From positions 1 through 64,000 of the forward strand of contig CABUVO010000014.1 of assembly GCA_902495075.1 (NCBI GenBank): a stretch of 64,000 nt of DNA. Reading direction: 5' to 3'. Positions 53,239 to 61,655 of this stretch are shown here, piece after piece. Made by a program: the position numbers and the translations under genes. Source of the stretch: an uncultured Porphyromonadaceae bacterium (GTDB lineage Bacteria; Bacteroidota; Bacteroidia; Bacteroidales; Muribaculaceae). Every line of letters begins with the position of its first letter. The first letter of the stretch is position 1. The notes beneath the pieces are model-generated. The model saw nothing but the letters and a program-made list of their open reading frames with translations. It made no database searches and was not told the DNA's origin.

Positions 53239-55725
53239 ATGGATATATCATATAAATGGCTCAAACGCTATATCGATTTCGATTTGAGCCCGCGTGAGCT
53301 TGCAGCCACCCTCACTTCTCTTGGTCTTGAATGTGACACGATAGAGGAAGTTGAGAGCATACGTGGCGGACTTCGCGGAGTTGTGATCGGCAAGGTGCTT
53401 ACCTGCGAAGATCACCCGGATTCGGACCATCTTCATGTAACGACAGTTGACCTCGGCAACGGAGAGCCGACACAGATTGTATGCGGCGCGCCCAATGTTG
53501 CGGCTGGTCAGACAGTTGTTGTTGCCACTGTGGGCACAACCCTCTATGACGGCGACAAAGAATTCCAGATAAAGAAATCAAAAATCCGTGGCAAGGAGTC
53601 TTTCGGCATGATATGCGCCGAAGATGAGCTTGGACTGGGAACAGACCATGCCGGAATAATGGTGCTTCCCGATGATGTGAAGCCCGGCACTCCGGCTTCG
53701 GAATATTTCAACGTGGAGAGCGACTACCGCCTCGAGGTGGAGCTCACCCCCAACCGCGTTGACGCTGCCAGCCATTACGGTGTGGCTCGCGACCTCAAGG
53801 CAAAAGAATGGTGCCTGATGGCACAAGGCGAGAAACAGGGTGAGTATCCGGAGATCTCAACACCTGATACTTCTGAATTTTCTACCGATCGCCCCGATGG
53901 CGCAGTCATCGTAAAGGTTGAAGACGAGCAGGGATGTCCGCGCTATTCAGGAGTCACCATCCGTGGCGTGGAAGTCAAGGAATCTCCCGAATGGCTTAAG
54001 AACCTTCTGACAGCCGCCGGCCAGAGACCGATCAATAATATCGTAGACATCACGAACTTTGTGTTGCTCGGTATTGGTCAACCGTTACACTGCTTCGATC
54101 TTGATCATGTTAAGGGTGAGGAGATTGTGATTCGCACATGCCCTGCCGGCACTAAATTCACCACTCTCGACGGCATGGAGCGTGAACTTAACGAGGCAGA
54201 CCTGATGATCTGTGACGCAGAGAAACCGATGTGCATCGCAGGTGTGTTCGGTGGTCTTGATTCCGGTGTGACTGAAAACACAAAGAATGTATTTATAGAG
54301 AGCGCTTATTTCAATCCAACCCGTGTGCGTCGCACAGCGCGCCGTCACGGACTCTCCACCGATGCGTCTTTCCGCTATGAGCGCGGTGCAGACCCATCGA
54401 TCACCGTTTACGCTGCCCGTCTTGCAACCTGTCTTATCAAGGAACTTGCAGGAGGCGAAATCTGCGGAGGGGTGGTTGATGTGCTCCCCGCGCCTGTTGA
54501 AAAGAAAGAGCTTGACTTCTCTCTTACATACTGCAATAATCTAATAGGTAAAAAACTCCCCGCGGAGTTAGTTAAGTGCATCCTCAAGGCTCTTGAATTC
54601 GATGTGACCGAAACAGAGGATGCCGATGTGCTTCATCTGAAAGTCCCGACATATCGCGTTGATGTTTATCGTCCTTGCGATGTTGTGGAAGAGATTCTGC
54701 GCGTGTATGGCTATAATAATGTGGAGATTGGCGATGAAATGCACGTTTCGCTTTCTCAGCGGGGTGCTACCGATGAAAGCTACGACATGCAGCAAATCAT
54801 CAGCGAGCAACTCACAGCCATCGGCTTTTCCGAAATCATGAACAACTCTCTCACTGCAGTAAGTTATTATGAAAATTCGGAGTTATTACCCTTGGCAAAC
54901 TGCGTGAAACTGATGAATCCGCTCAGCAACGATCTCGGCGTGATGCGCCAGACACTGCTATATGGCGGTCTTGAATCTATTGCGCACAATGTGAACCGCA
55001 AGATGCCGGATCTTAAATTCTATGAATTCGGCAATATCTATAAATTCTCGCCTGAAAAAGAATTCAACGCCGAGAAACCGTTAGCCCAATATTCTGAGCG
55101 CATGGAGCTCGGACTTTGGATCACAGGGCGCAAGGAACAGCCTTCATGGAATGTAAAGGCAGAGGAAGCTACTGTTTATGACCTCATGGGCATCGTCAAC
55201 AATATTTTCTTCCGGTTGGGTCTTCCATCCGCTGCCATTTCTTCGACACAGAGCTCTGACGAAATATTCTCCGCAAAGCTTGATGTTGCCAGCCGTTCAG
55301 GCAAAAGAATAGCCGAAGTCGGACTCGTCCGCTCCACTATCCTTAAGAAATTCGGCATCGAGCAAAGCGTTGCGTATGCGGCAATCGACTGGGAGGCATT
55401 GTTTAAGCTAACAGCCAAGAACCGCGTGACGTATGCCGAGCTTCCCAAAACTCAGGCTGTGGAGCGTGACCTTGCCCTCCTCGTTGACAAGAGCGTCAAG
55501 TTCGCAGACATAGAGGCTGCAATCCGCAAAGCTGAGCGCAAACTCCTCCGCGATGTGCGTCTCTTCGACGTGTATGAAGGCAAGAACCTCCCTGCAGGAA
55601 AGAAGTCTTATGCCGTGTCGATGAAGCTTCAAGACAACGAGAAAACACTTAACGACAAACAGATCGATGCTTCCATGAGCCGCATCATTGATGCGCTGAA
55701 AGCTCTCGGAGCAGAACTTAGATAA
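53239..55725 (+). CDS. pheT: Phenylalanine-tRNA ligase beta subunit
   Basis: An 828-residue large subunit of PheRS. Residues 1-40 start with MDISYKWLKRYIDFDLSP. The tRNA-binding EMAP-like domain (residues 45-155) has VLTCEDHPDSDHLHVTTVDL and IVCGAPNVAAGQTVVVATVG. The B3/B4 editing domain has RPINNIVDITNFVLLGIGQP. B5 follows, and the core has MNPLSNDLGVMRQTLLYGGL. The FDX-ACB anticodon-binding end has PAVERDLALLVDKSV-like TQAVERDLALLVDKSVKFAD and KSYAVSMKLQDNEKTLNDKQ. Length is normal. The alpha subunit gene is not in this window, as is common in Bacteroidetes. It is cotranscribed with yebC. Confidence 0.97.
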   Translation: MDISYKWLKRYIDFDLSPRELAATLTSLGLECDTIEEVESIRGGLRGVVIGKVLTCEDHPDSDHLHVTTVDLGNGEPTQIVCGAPNVAAGQTVVVATVGTTLYDGDKEFQIKKSKIRGKESFGMICAEDELGLGTDHAGIMVLPDDVKPGTPASEYFNVESDYRLEVELTPNRVDAASHYGVARDLKAKEWCLMAQGEKQGEYPEISTPDTSEFSTDRPDGAVIVKVEDEQGCPRYSGVTIRGVEVKESPEWLKNLLTAAGQRPINNIVDITNFVLLGIGQPLHCFDLDHVKGEEIVIRTCPAGTKFTTLDGMERELNEADLMICDAEKPMCIAGVFGGLDSGVTENTKNVFIESAYFNPTRVRRTARRHGLSTDASFRYERGADPSITVYAARLATCLIKELAGGEICGGVVDVLPAPVEKKELDFSLTYCNNLIGKKLPAELVKCILKALEFDVTETEDADVLHLKVPTYRVDVYRPCDVVEEILRVYGYNNVEIGDEMHVSLSQRGATDESYDMQQIISEQLTAIGFSEIMNNSLTAVSYYENSELLPLANCVKLMNPLSNDLGVMRQTLLYGGLESIAHNVNRKMPDLKFYEFGNIYKFSPEKEFNAEKPLAQYSERMELGLWITGRKEQPSWNVKAEEATVYDLMGIVNNIFFRLGLPSAAISSTQSSDEIFSAKLDVASRSGKRIAEVGLVRSTILKKFGIEQSVAYAAIDWEALFKLTAKNRVTYAELPKTQAVERDLALLVDKSVKFADIEAAIRKAERKLLRDVRLFDVYEGKNLPAGKKSYAVSMKLQDNEKTLNDKQIDASMSRIIDALKALGAELR

Positions 55726-55757
55726 TAATAAACTAAACAGAGACTACATATAACAAT

Positions 55758-56471
55758 ATGGGAAGAGCATTTGAATATCGTAAAGCCCGCAAACTGAAAC
55801 GCTGGGGCAATATGAGCCGCACATTCACTCGTATCGGCAAGGAAATAACCATCGCAGCAAAAGCCGGCGGTCCTGATCCCGATATGAACCCGCGTCTGCG
55901 CGTATTGATGCAGAACGCCAAGGCAGCCAATATGCCTAAAGATACCGTAGAACGCGCCATCAAGAAAGCAACCGACAAGGATGCCGGCGATTACAAGGAG
56001 ATCGTATATGAAGGATACGGACCCCACGGTATCGCAATCGTAGTTGAGACAGCTACCGACAACAACCAGCGCACGGTTGCGAATGTGCGCAGTTATTTCA
56101 ATAAATTCGGAGGTTCTCTCGGCACACAGGGTTCACTCTCATTCCTTTTCGATCACAAGAGCGTATTCCACATCAAACCGAATGCAGATATCGCGCTTGA
56201 TGAATTCGAACTCGATCTGATGGATTTCGAAGCTGAGCTGGAAGCTGAAGAGGAAGAATGGCTCGTTTACGGAGCATTCGACCAGTTCTCAAATCTTCAG
56301 AAATTCTTTGAAGACAAGGGGTTGGAGATTGTTTCCGCTGAATTCGAGCGCATACCTACCGATTACAAGGAGGTAACAGCAGAACAGCGCGAGCAGCTCG
56401 AAAAGCTCCTCGACAAATTCGAAGAGGATGAAGACGTCCAGAATGTCTTCCACAACATGAAGGAAGATTAA
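55758..56471 (+). CDS. YebC/TACO1 family protein
   Basis: A 237-residue member of the YebC/PmpR family, long called transcriptional regulators and now linked to relief of ribosome stalling. The N-terminal domain GRAFEYRKARKLKRWGNMSR and the central AAKAGGPDPDMNPRLRVLM, NMPKDTVERAIKKAT and YEGYGPHGIAIVVETATDN are all present. The acidic C terminus fits the family. It lies 32 nt after pheT and ends only 8 nt from the convergent LRR gene. Confidence 0.94.
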   Translation: MGRAFEYRKARKLKRWGNMSRTFTRIGKEITIAAKAGGPDPDMNPRLRVLMQNAKAANMPKDTVERAIKKATDKDAGDYKEIVYEGYGPHGIAIVVETATDNNQRTVANVRSYFNKFGGSLGTQGSLSFLFDHKSVFHIKPNADIALDEFELDLMDFEAELEAEEEEWLVYGAFDQFSNLQKFFEDKGLEIVSAEFERIPTDYKEVTAEQREQLEKLLDKFEEDEDVQNVFHNMKED

Positions 56472-56479
56472 TTGCTAAT

Positions 56480-57283
56480 TCAATTGATATTCTTGAAGAG
56501 CTTCCATCCGGGAGCTCTTCTATATTTTTCTATAGATGAAGCCGGAACCAGGAGAATGCAAGAATCATATAGAGCGGTCTCATCGGTTTCGAATATGAAG
56601 CTGTTGCAATCGAAAGGAGGCGGCGTAAGAGACATAACAGTCAGGGTGCGCAAGTTAATGCAACCGCTGAAAATCAATTCGCCAAGCAGATTGGCATTAG
56701 AAGGCAACACGGCGCTTCTCAGAGATTCGCAATCCGAGAAGGCATATGACTCCAGCTCTTTCATTCCTGCCGGCAATACAATCTCCTCAAGATTTACACA
56801 ACGGGAAAAAGCATTGCTGCCTATATGAGTCACAGCTGATGGTATATTGACATGATTCAATTCTCCACAATAGGCAAATGCATGAGAGCCAATGTCGCTT
56901 AGCCGTGAGGGGAATTTTACAGCTTCAAGATTATTATTCCATGCGCACATGGCTTTGGGAATAGCCTTGACATTTGCCGGAATTGTCAATTCCGAAATCG
57001 CGCATTCCCTGAAACACCCCTCCCCTAATGTAACGAGACTTTGAGGTAATTTAATTGCTCTTAGATTGCCACACCCCAGGAACGCATATTCCCCTATAGT
57101 TTTTAATTTTGATCCAGATTCAAAGCGCACCTCTTTAATATCCATCCTGTCGGTAAATTCATATGCCCTGATTTCCGTGACTCTATTCGACACGAATAAA
57201 ACAGAATCCTTCATGACCCAATTCTCGGCATGACCGAAGAATGGGAGGGACATAAAAAGAGATATTAAGAATTTTCCCAGCAT
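56480..57283 (-). CDS. BspA-type leucine-rich repeat protein
   Basis: A 267-residue exported protein (signal peptide ending FFGHA). It consists of about seven LRR_5 repeats of 22-24 residues with the pattern IGEYAFLGCGNLRAIKLPQS, VTLGEGCFRECAISELTIPA, IGSHAFAYCGELNHVNIPSA and IGSNAFSRCVNLEEIVLPAG. BspA-like proteins often bind host matrix or other bacteria. This one is short and has no visible anchor or sorting tail. The last codons hold a hairpin (56495-56520) that may end yebC transcription. Confidence 0.9.
   Translation of the reverse strand: MLGKFLISLFMSLPFFGHAENWVMKDSVLFVSNRVTEIRAYEFTDRMDIKEVRFESGSKLKTIGEYAFLGCGNLRAIKLPQSLVTLGEGCFRECAISELTIPANVKAIPKAMCAWNNNLEAVKFPSRLSDIGSHAFAYCGELNHVNIPSAVTHIGSNAFSRCVNLEEIVLPAGMKELESYAFSDCESLRSAVLPSNANLLGELIFSGCINLRTLTVMSLTPPPFDCNSFIFETDETALYDSCILLVPASSIEKYRRAPGWKLFKNIN
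56495..56520 (+). terminator. Candidate yebC terminator inside LRR gene
   Basis: 8-bp perfect arms GAAGAGCT and AGCTCTTC flank a 10-nt loop, followed by TATATTTTTC. It lies 24 nt past the yebC stop, inside the final codons of the opposite gene. Confidence 0.5.
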
Positions 57284-57321
57284 CTTTGAATTTTCTCAGC
57301 ATATTTTAAGATTATAAACAA

Positions 57322-57888
57322 TCAGAGGGAGGGGGCGAATTCGGGCGGAAGGATTTTTGCAGGATCTGCCGTATCAGCAGCTATTACAACAATCTTGCTT
57401 TCCCCGCGCCAAGGAAGCGGCGCATGATATCTCTTATACTCCACGCGAACCGGAAGATTGGCATATTGCATCCTGCGCAGCAATGTTGCAACCTGAGGGT
57501 CCTTGACAGAAAATTTGAAATCCTCACGATATACACGGGTAGTATCCATCAGCTCCTTATATGGAAGCATCACCCCTTCGTATGTCTGGAACACAGTGCC
57601 CCGTTTCTCAATATCTTCCACATAACCATATTGAGTTGCCTCTGATACGTATGGAGAAAAATAACGCAGATATACAGCAATAAAAAGCCCTATTACAACG
57701 CCTGCAATAGCAATCCATAGCCATAACCGCCAGTCTGGGCGTTTAGGCATTAAATGCTCGAATTCCGATTCATCCTGCTCCCAATAATCCGGATCTTCCG
57801 GTTTAAGGTCAGGCAATTTAGGAGTTGGCGGTGTCTCCGGAATATCGGGACCGTCAAAAAAATCATTTTTATCGTCGTTGAAATTCAC
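57322..57888 (-). CDS. Single-pass membrane protein, unknown function
   Basis: A 188-residue protein I cannot assign. Residues 1-50 are acidic and Pro-rich (DIPETPPTPKLPDLKPEDPD) and cytoplasmic. A helix at about 55-75 (LWLWIAIAGVVIGLFIAVYL) follows, and then a periplasmic domain of about 110 residues containing GYVEDIEKRGTVFQTYEGVM and VRVEYKRYHAPLPWRGESKI. Similar proteins occur in other Bacteroidales in my memory, without a known role. It sits 39 nt upstream of the LRR gene on the same strand and may be cotranscribed with it. Confidence 0.75.
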   Translation of the reverse strand: MNFNDDKNDFFDGPDIPETPPTPKLPDLKPEDPDYWEQDESEFEHLMPKRPDWRLWLWIAIAGVVIGLFIAVYLRYFSPYVSEATQYGYVEDIEKRGTVFQTYEGVMLPYKELMDTTRVYREDFKFSVKDPQVATLLRRMQYANLPVRVEYKRYHAPLPWRGESKIVVIAADTADPAKILPPEFAPSL

Positions 57889-57894
57889 GTTCGA

Positions 57895-58060
57895 TTAATG
57901 TTTAATGTTGAATGTTTAATGTGTAATTCCTTCGGTTAAAGGGCTATGCCTTTGGTTAATGTGCAATGTGAAATGTTTGATGGTCAATGCTTGATGTATA
58001 AATTCAAGAGGTATATTAGCCGGATGGAATTAAACATTTCACATTTCACATTTCACATTA
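57895..58060. repeat. AATGTTTAATG hairpin repeat, copy 3
   Basis: TTAATGTTTAATGTTGAATG and related units on the left are mirrored by ACATTTCACATTTCACATT on the right. The right end runs into the last codons of the downstream gene. A short GGTTAAAGGGCTATGCCTTT inner hairpin is also present. Confidence 0.65.
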
Positions 58061-59112
58061 TTTTTGCGCTTTCCTTTGTCGAGGGAGATGTAAGCCATGG
58101 TGAAAATGCCGAGGAGAATAAGCATTACAGTCTGTCCCGACCATTGAAGCATTGAGAAGGCTGTGCCGTCAGGGGTGCTTACGCCGTATATGGCAAGACC
58201 GAACATCACTGCAATGTTCCAGGGTCCAAGACCACCATTGGAGGGAATCGCCATACCGATGGAACTTAACACAAACGCAACGAGACAAGGAGTGAGTCCG
58301 AATGCGAGTCCGGGCTGAGAACACAATTCGCGCGTAAATGGGAAAGCAAAGAATGCGACATACAGTTGAATATAATAACATCCCCAAATTGCAATCGAAT
58401 ATAACAGGAATGCCCATTTCCCCTTCATCTGGGTTACGACGGCAAAACCTTTCCAGGTCTCTTTTCCCCAATTCTCTATTTTCTTTACAGGACCGAAATT
58501 ACTTCCCAGTCGAAAGATTGCCCATATAACAAGGCATCCACCCACAACCGCAATCCAGAAGCGCGGAGATGATGCGGTTGCCAAAAGTCCCTGACCTACG
58601 GGATATTTCGTAAGGAAGGCGTTGATGGCAGGGGTTGCGACAATGAATGCCAATATAGTGAGCAAAAGGACACAGATTGTGTCTGACAGGCGGTCAGCGA
58701 CCATAGAACCGAGCACTGTTGTGAACGGTGCTTTTTCACGACCCGCAATATAGGTGCACCTCCACACCTCTCCCAAACGGGGGAAGACAAGATTGAGGGC
58801 ATAACAGCCGAAAATAGAACAGCAGAGTGCCATCAAAGGGGCTTTGATGCCGAGACTGCGAAGCTGGATTCGCCATCGAAGAGCACGGAACACATGAGAA
58901 AGCACACTGATGCCCATGGCACAAAGTATCCACCAATAGTCAACGCCATGACGGATAATATCCATCATTTCTGAGAAATTGACTTTTCGGAACATATAGC
59001 TGACCAATATCACAGTCAACGCCAGGGGCAGAAGCCAGCGCACAAGATAACTCATTATCACACGCACTTTACTCTTCTTCACCCCTTTGTCTTTTATTTC
59101 CTTTTCGCTCAT
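58039..59112 (-). CDS. Flippase-like LPG synthase TM family protein
   Basis: An inner-membrane protein of about 357 residues of the UPF0104/LPG_synthase_TM family, related to the flippase half of MprF. ATG 59112 (MSEKEIKDKGVKKSKV) is preferred; a frame to 59130 adds six residues. Eight or more helices are visible. Family motifs: SVLSHVFRALRWRIQLRSLG, YALNLVFPRLGEVWRCTYI, GSMVADRLSDTICVLLL and the late IGMAIPSNGGLGPWNIAVM. It likely moves a lipid-linked substrate across the membrane; the substrate is unknown. It lies in a leftward run with birA and tsaE (spacing 23 nt). Confidence 0.9.
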   Translation of the reverse strand: MSEKEIKDKGVKKSKVRVIMSYLVRWLLPLALTVILVSYMFRKVNFSEMMDIIRHGVDYWWILCAMGISVLSHVFRALRWRIQLRSLGIKAPLMALCCSIFGCYALNLVFPRLGEVWRCTYIAGREKAPFTTVLGSMVADRLSDTICVLLLTILAFIVATPAINAFLTKYPVGQGLLATASSPRFWIAVVGGCLVIWAIFRLGSNFGPVKKIENWGKETWKGFAVVTQMKGKWAFLLYSIAIWGCYYIQLYVAFFAFPFTRELCSQPGLAFGLTPCLVAFVLSSIGMAIPSNGGLGPWNIAVMFGLAIYGVSTPDGTAFSMLQWSGQTVMLILLGIFTMAYISLDKGKRKNNVKCEM

Positions 59113-59135
59113 AAATGCAAATTTAATCAAAATCC

Positions 59136-59873
59136 TCAGGATAGCAAAAATTCAACCTCCTTGAAAGCATATTTCCTGACTTCGCCTGTCTCAGTGTTTT
59201 CAACTTCAAGAAATCCCAATGGCTCAACCCCCCGGATTATTCCCAGATAGGTTTGCTCTGAATCCCGATCGCGGAAGGGATAAGGCTTGCCATCGAAACG
59301 CCACATGCATTTCTGAAATTCATCGTGGATATCCCTCCTGCCTTCAGCAGTGGATATTGCATCCAAGCGGCTTTCAAGTATCGAAACATATCTTTCCAGC
59401 AACGGTTCCAGAGAAAGCTCGGCACCTATCAGCTGAATCACAGACACCGGATTCGGAGCATCGCTGACAAATTCGCGCTGATTTATGTTTATGCCAACGC
59501 CGGCAATAGTGCGGGAAAGATCGATCCCCATAACAGAATGCTCTATCAAGATCCCGCAGATCTTTTTGTCGCCTACATAAATATCATTAGGCCATTTCAC
59601 AGTTACTTCCAATCCCAATTCCGACAAGAGATCAGTCACGGCAAGAGCAACTGCCTCGCTGATCGCAAACTGATCGCGAGCCGCAAATCCATGAGGTTGC
59701 CACATCACGGAGAATGTAAGGTTTTTATCAGGTTCCGATTCCCAAGAATTTCCTTTCTGCCCTCTTCCGGCTGTCTGCGCACGAGTTGCCACAACAACCC
59801 CATTCGTATCAAGGGGGAGAGAAGCTACATGGCTGTTGGTTGATGGGCATTCATCTATCCAGATTATATTCAT
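59136..59873 (-). CDS. birA: Biotin-protein ligase (no DNA-binding domain)
   Basis: A 245-residue class I biotin ligase that links biotin, via biotinyl-AMP, to a lysine of carboxylase carrier proteins. Motifs: ECPSTNSHV; ATRAQTAGRGQKGNSWES, the biotinyl-AMP loop with GRGQKG near residue 37; KWPNDIYVGDKKICGILIE near 94, with the catalytic Lys; and AGVGININQ. The N-terminal helix-turn-helix of E. coli BirA is absent, so it should not act as a repressor. It overlaps tsaE by 4 nt (ATGA). Confidence 0.95.
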   Translation of the reverse strand: MNIIWIDECPSTNSHVASLPLDTNGVVVATRAQTAGRGQKGNSWESEPDKNLTFSVMWQPHGFAARDQFAISEAVALAVTDLLSELGLEVTVKWPNDIYVGDKKICGILIEHSVMGIDLSRTIAGVGININQREFVSDAPNPVSVIQLIGAELSLEPLLERYVSILESRLDAISTAEGRRDIHDEFQKCMWRFDGKPYPFRDRDSEQTYLGIIRGVEPLGFLEVENTETGEVRKYAFKEVEFLLS

Positions 59874-60301
59874 AGGCTAAGCATTCGTGAATTATCAGGA
59901 AGAACCTCAATATTTACGTCCACAATATCATCCGGAAGGAAATCCAGAGCGTTACCGGGCCATTCTATCAGGCACACCGCCCCCGAATCCCAGTAATCGT
60001 CGAGTCCCATATCCAGCAGTTCTTCTGCTGTTTCTACCCTGTAGAAATCAAAGTGATAGATACGGTCAGAACCGGCAAATGCGACAGCATCCGGCGCAAC
60101 GGCATACTCATTCACAATACTGAAAGTAGGGCTTGATGCCTCGTCAACTGATCCCAGCGCATCACAAAGCGCAGAAATGAAAGTAGTTTTCCCTCCACCC
60201 ATAGGAGCATGAAAAGCGAAGTGCCGCCGATCTCCCATTATTTCCACAAATTCCTTTGCAGCGCGTGGAAGATCCTCAATATTTTGAATTTTAATATTCA
60301 T
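59870..60301 (-). CDS. tsaE: tRNA t6A biosynthesis ATPase TsaE
   Basis: A 143-residue P-loop ATPase needed with TsaB, TsaC and TsaD to make N6-threonylcarbamoyladenosine at position 37 of ANN-decoding tRNAs. The Walker A loop is APMGGGKTTFISAL near residue 34, with Gly where Ala is common. SSPTFSIVNEY and IYHFDFYRVETAEELLDMGL follow, then CLIEWPGNA, the family C-terminal signature. Length is typical. It is the first gene of the tsaE-birA-flippase run and divergent from the carboxynorspermidine synthase gene. Confidence 0.95.
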   Translation of the reverse strand: MNIKIQNIEDLPRAAKEFVEIMGDRRHFAFHAPMGGGKTTFISALCDALGSVDEASSPTFSIVNEYAVAPDAVAFAGSDRIYHFDFYRVETAEELLDMGLDDYWDSGAVCLIEWPGNALDFLPDDIVDVNIEVLPDNSRMLSL

Positions 60302-60338
60302 TATACCAAATTTTACGCGAAGTTAATCATTTATTTAT

Positions 60339-60346
60339 TATATTTG
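60339..60346 (+). promoter_or_regulatory. Putative -7 box for carboxynorspermidine synthase
   Basis: TATATTTG matches TAnnTTTG and lies 31 nt before the ATG at 60377. No TTG at the -33 position. Confidence 0.5.
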
Positions 60347-60376
60347 CACCAAACATATCAAGTAAATTAGAAAAAA

Positions 60377-61573
60377 ATGGGAAAAGTCCTTATAATCGGT
60401 GCAGGGGGTGTGGGCACAGTCGTTGCCCACAAATGCGCCCAGAATCCGGAAGTATTTAACGAAATCGTATTGGCATCCCGCACAAAATCGAAATGCGACA
60501 AGATCGCTGCGGAAATCGGAGCCAAGAACATTGTAACTGATCGCGTTGACGCAGACTCTGTTGAAGAGTTGGTAGAACTTTTCAACCGTCATCATCCAGA
60601 CATCTGTATCAATGTTGCCCTACCATATCAGGATCTTACCATCATGGAGGCCTGTCTGAAATGCGGAGTCAACTATCTCGACACCGCCAACTACGAACCC
60701 AAGGATGAGGCACATTTCGAATATTCATGGCAGTGGGCATATCGCAAACGTTTTGAAGAGGCAGGTCTGACCGCCATTCTCGGTTGCGGTTTCGATCCCG
60801 GAGTCTCGGCAGTATTCGTGGCATACGCAGCCAAGCATCATTTCTCAGAGATGCGTTACCTCGACATCGTAGACTGCAATGCCGGCAACCACGGCAAAGC
60901 ATTCGCCACCAACTTCAATCCGGAAATCAATATCCGCGAGATCACCCAGAAAGGGAAATACTGGGAAGACGGCAAATGGGTGGAGACCGAGAACCTCGAA
61001 ATCCACAAGCCGCTCAACTATCCCAACATCGGTGAGCGCGAATCATATCTGCTTTATCACGAAGAGCTCGAAAGTCTCGTGCAGAATTTCCCGACAATCC
61101 GTCGTGCTCGTTTCTGGATGACATTCGGGCAGGAATATCTCACACACCTCCGTGTGATTCAAGATATAGGCATGGCTCGCATTGACCCTGTTATGTATAA
61201 TGGGCAGGAGATCGTGCCCATCCAGTTCCTCAAAGCCGTGCTCCCCGACCCCGGATCGCTTGGAGAGAACTATACCGGCGAGACATCAATCGGCTGCCGC
61301 ATCAGCGGTCTTGACAAAGAGGGCAACGATTCCACATATTATATCTACAACAACTGCTCACACCAGGATGCGTACAAAGAAACTGGCGCACAGGCTGTAA
61401 GCTACACCACCGGAGTTCCCGCAATGGTAGGCGCATATATGTTCCTCACCGGAAAGTGGGTGATGCCGGGTGTGCACAATGTAGAGGAATTCGATCCGGA
61501 TCCATTCCTTGAGAAACTTGCAAAATCAGGACTTCCCTGGCATGTGATCATCAACGAAGACCTTGAATTTTAA
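60377..61573 (+). CDS. Carboxynorspermidine synthase
   Basis: A 398-residue saccharopine-dehydrogenase-fold enzyme. In Bacteroidetes this group reductively condenses aspartate semialdehyde with a diamine to carboxy(nor)spermidine, a route to spermidine or norspermidine without SpeE. The N-terminal Rossmann motif is VLIIGAGGVGTVVAHKCAQN. YLDTANYEPKDEAHFEYSWQ, GCGFDPGVSAVFVAYAAKHH and DCNAGNHGKAFATNFNPEIN are family-typical. Length matches known carboxynorspermidine dehydrogenases. The decarboxylase partner (nspC) is not in the window. A saccharopine dehydrogenase role is less likely. Confidence 0.9.
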   Translation: MGKVLIIGAGGVGTVVAHKCAQNPEVFNEIVLASRTKSKCDKIAAEIGAKNIVTDRVDADSVEELVELFNRHHPDICINVALPYQDLTIMEACLKCGVNYLDTANYEPKDEAHFEYSWQWAYRKRFEEAGLTAILGCGFDPGVSAVFVAYAAKHHFSEMRYLDIVDCNAGNHGKAFATNFNPEINIREITQKGKYWEDGKWVETENLEIHKPLNYPNIGERESYLLYHEELESLVQNFPTIRRARFWMTFGQEYLTHLRVIQDIGMARIDPVMYNGQEIVPIQFLKAVLPDPGSLGENYTGETSIGCRISGLDKEGNDSTYYIYNNCSHQDAYKETGAQAVSYTTGVPAMVGAYMFLTGKWVMPGVHNVEEFDPDPFLEKLAKSGLPWHVIINEDLEF

Positions 61574-61650
61574 TGTTTAATTTGAAATGTGAAATGTGAA
61601 ATGTTCGAGACAAAATTAAACATTACACATTAAACATTAAACATTAATTA
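61573..61650. repeat. AATGTTTAATG hairpin repeat, copy 4
   Basis: Left arm AATTTGAAATGTGAAATGTG and right arm CATTACACATTAAACATTAA flank the loop TTCGAGACAAA. The loop is the reverse complement of the TTGTCTCGAA loop of copy 2. Confidence 0.7.
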
Positions 61651-61655
61651 AAACC

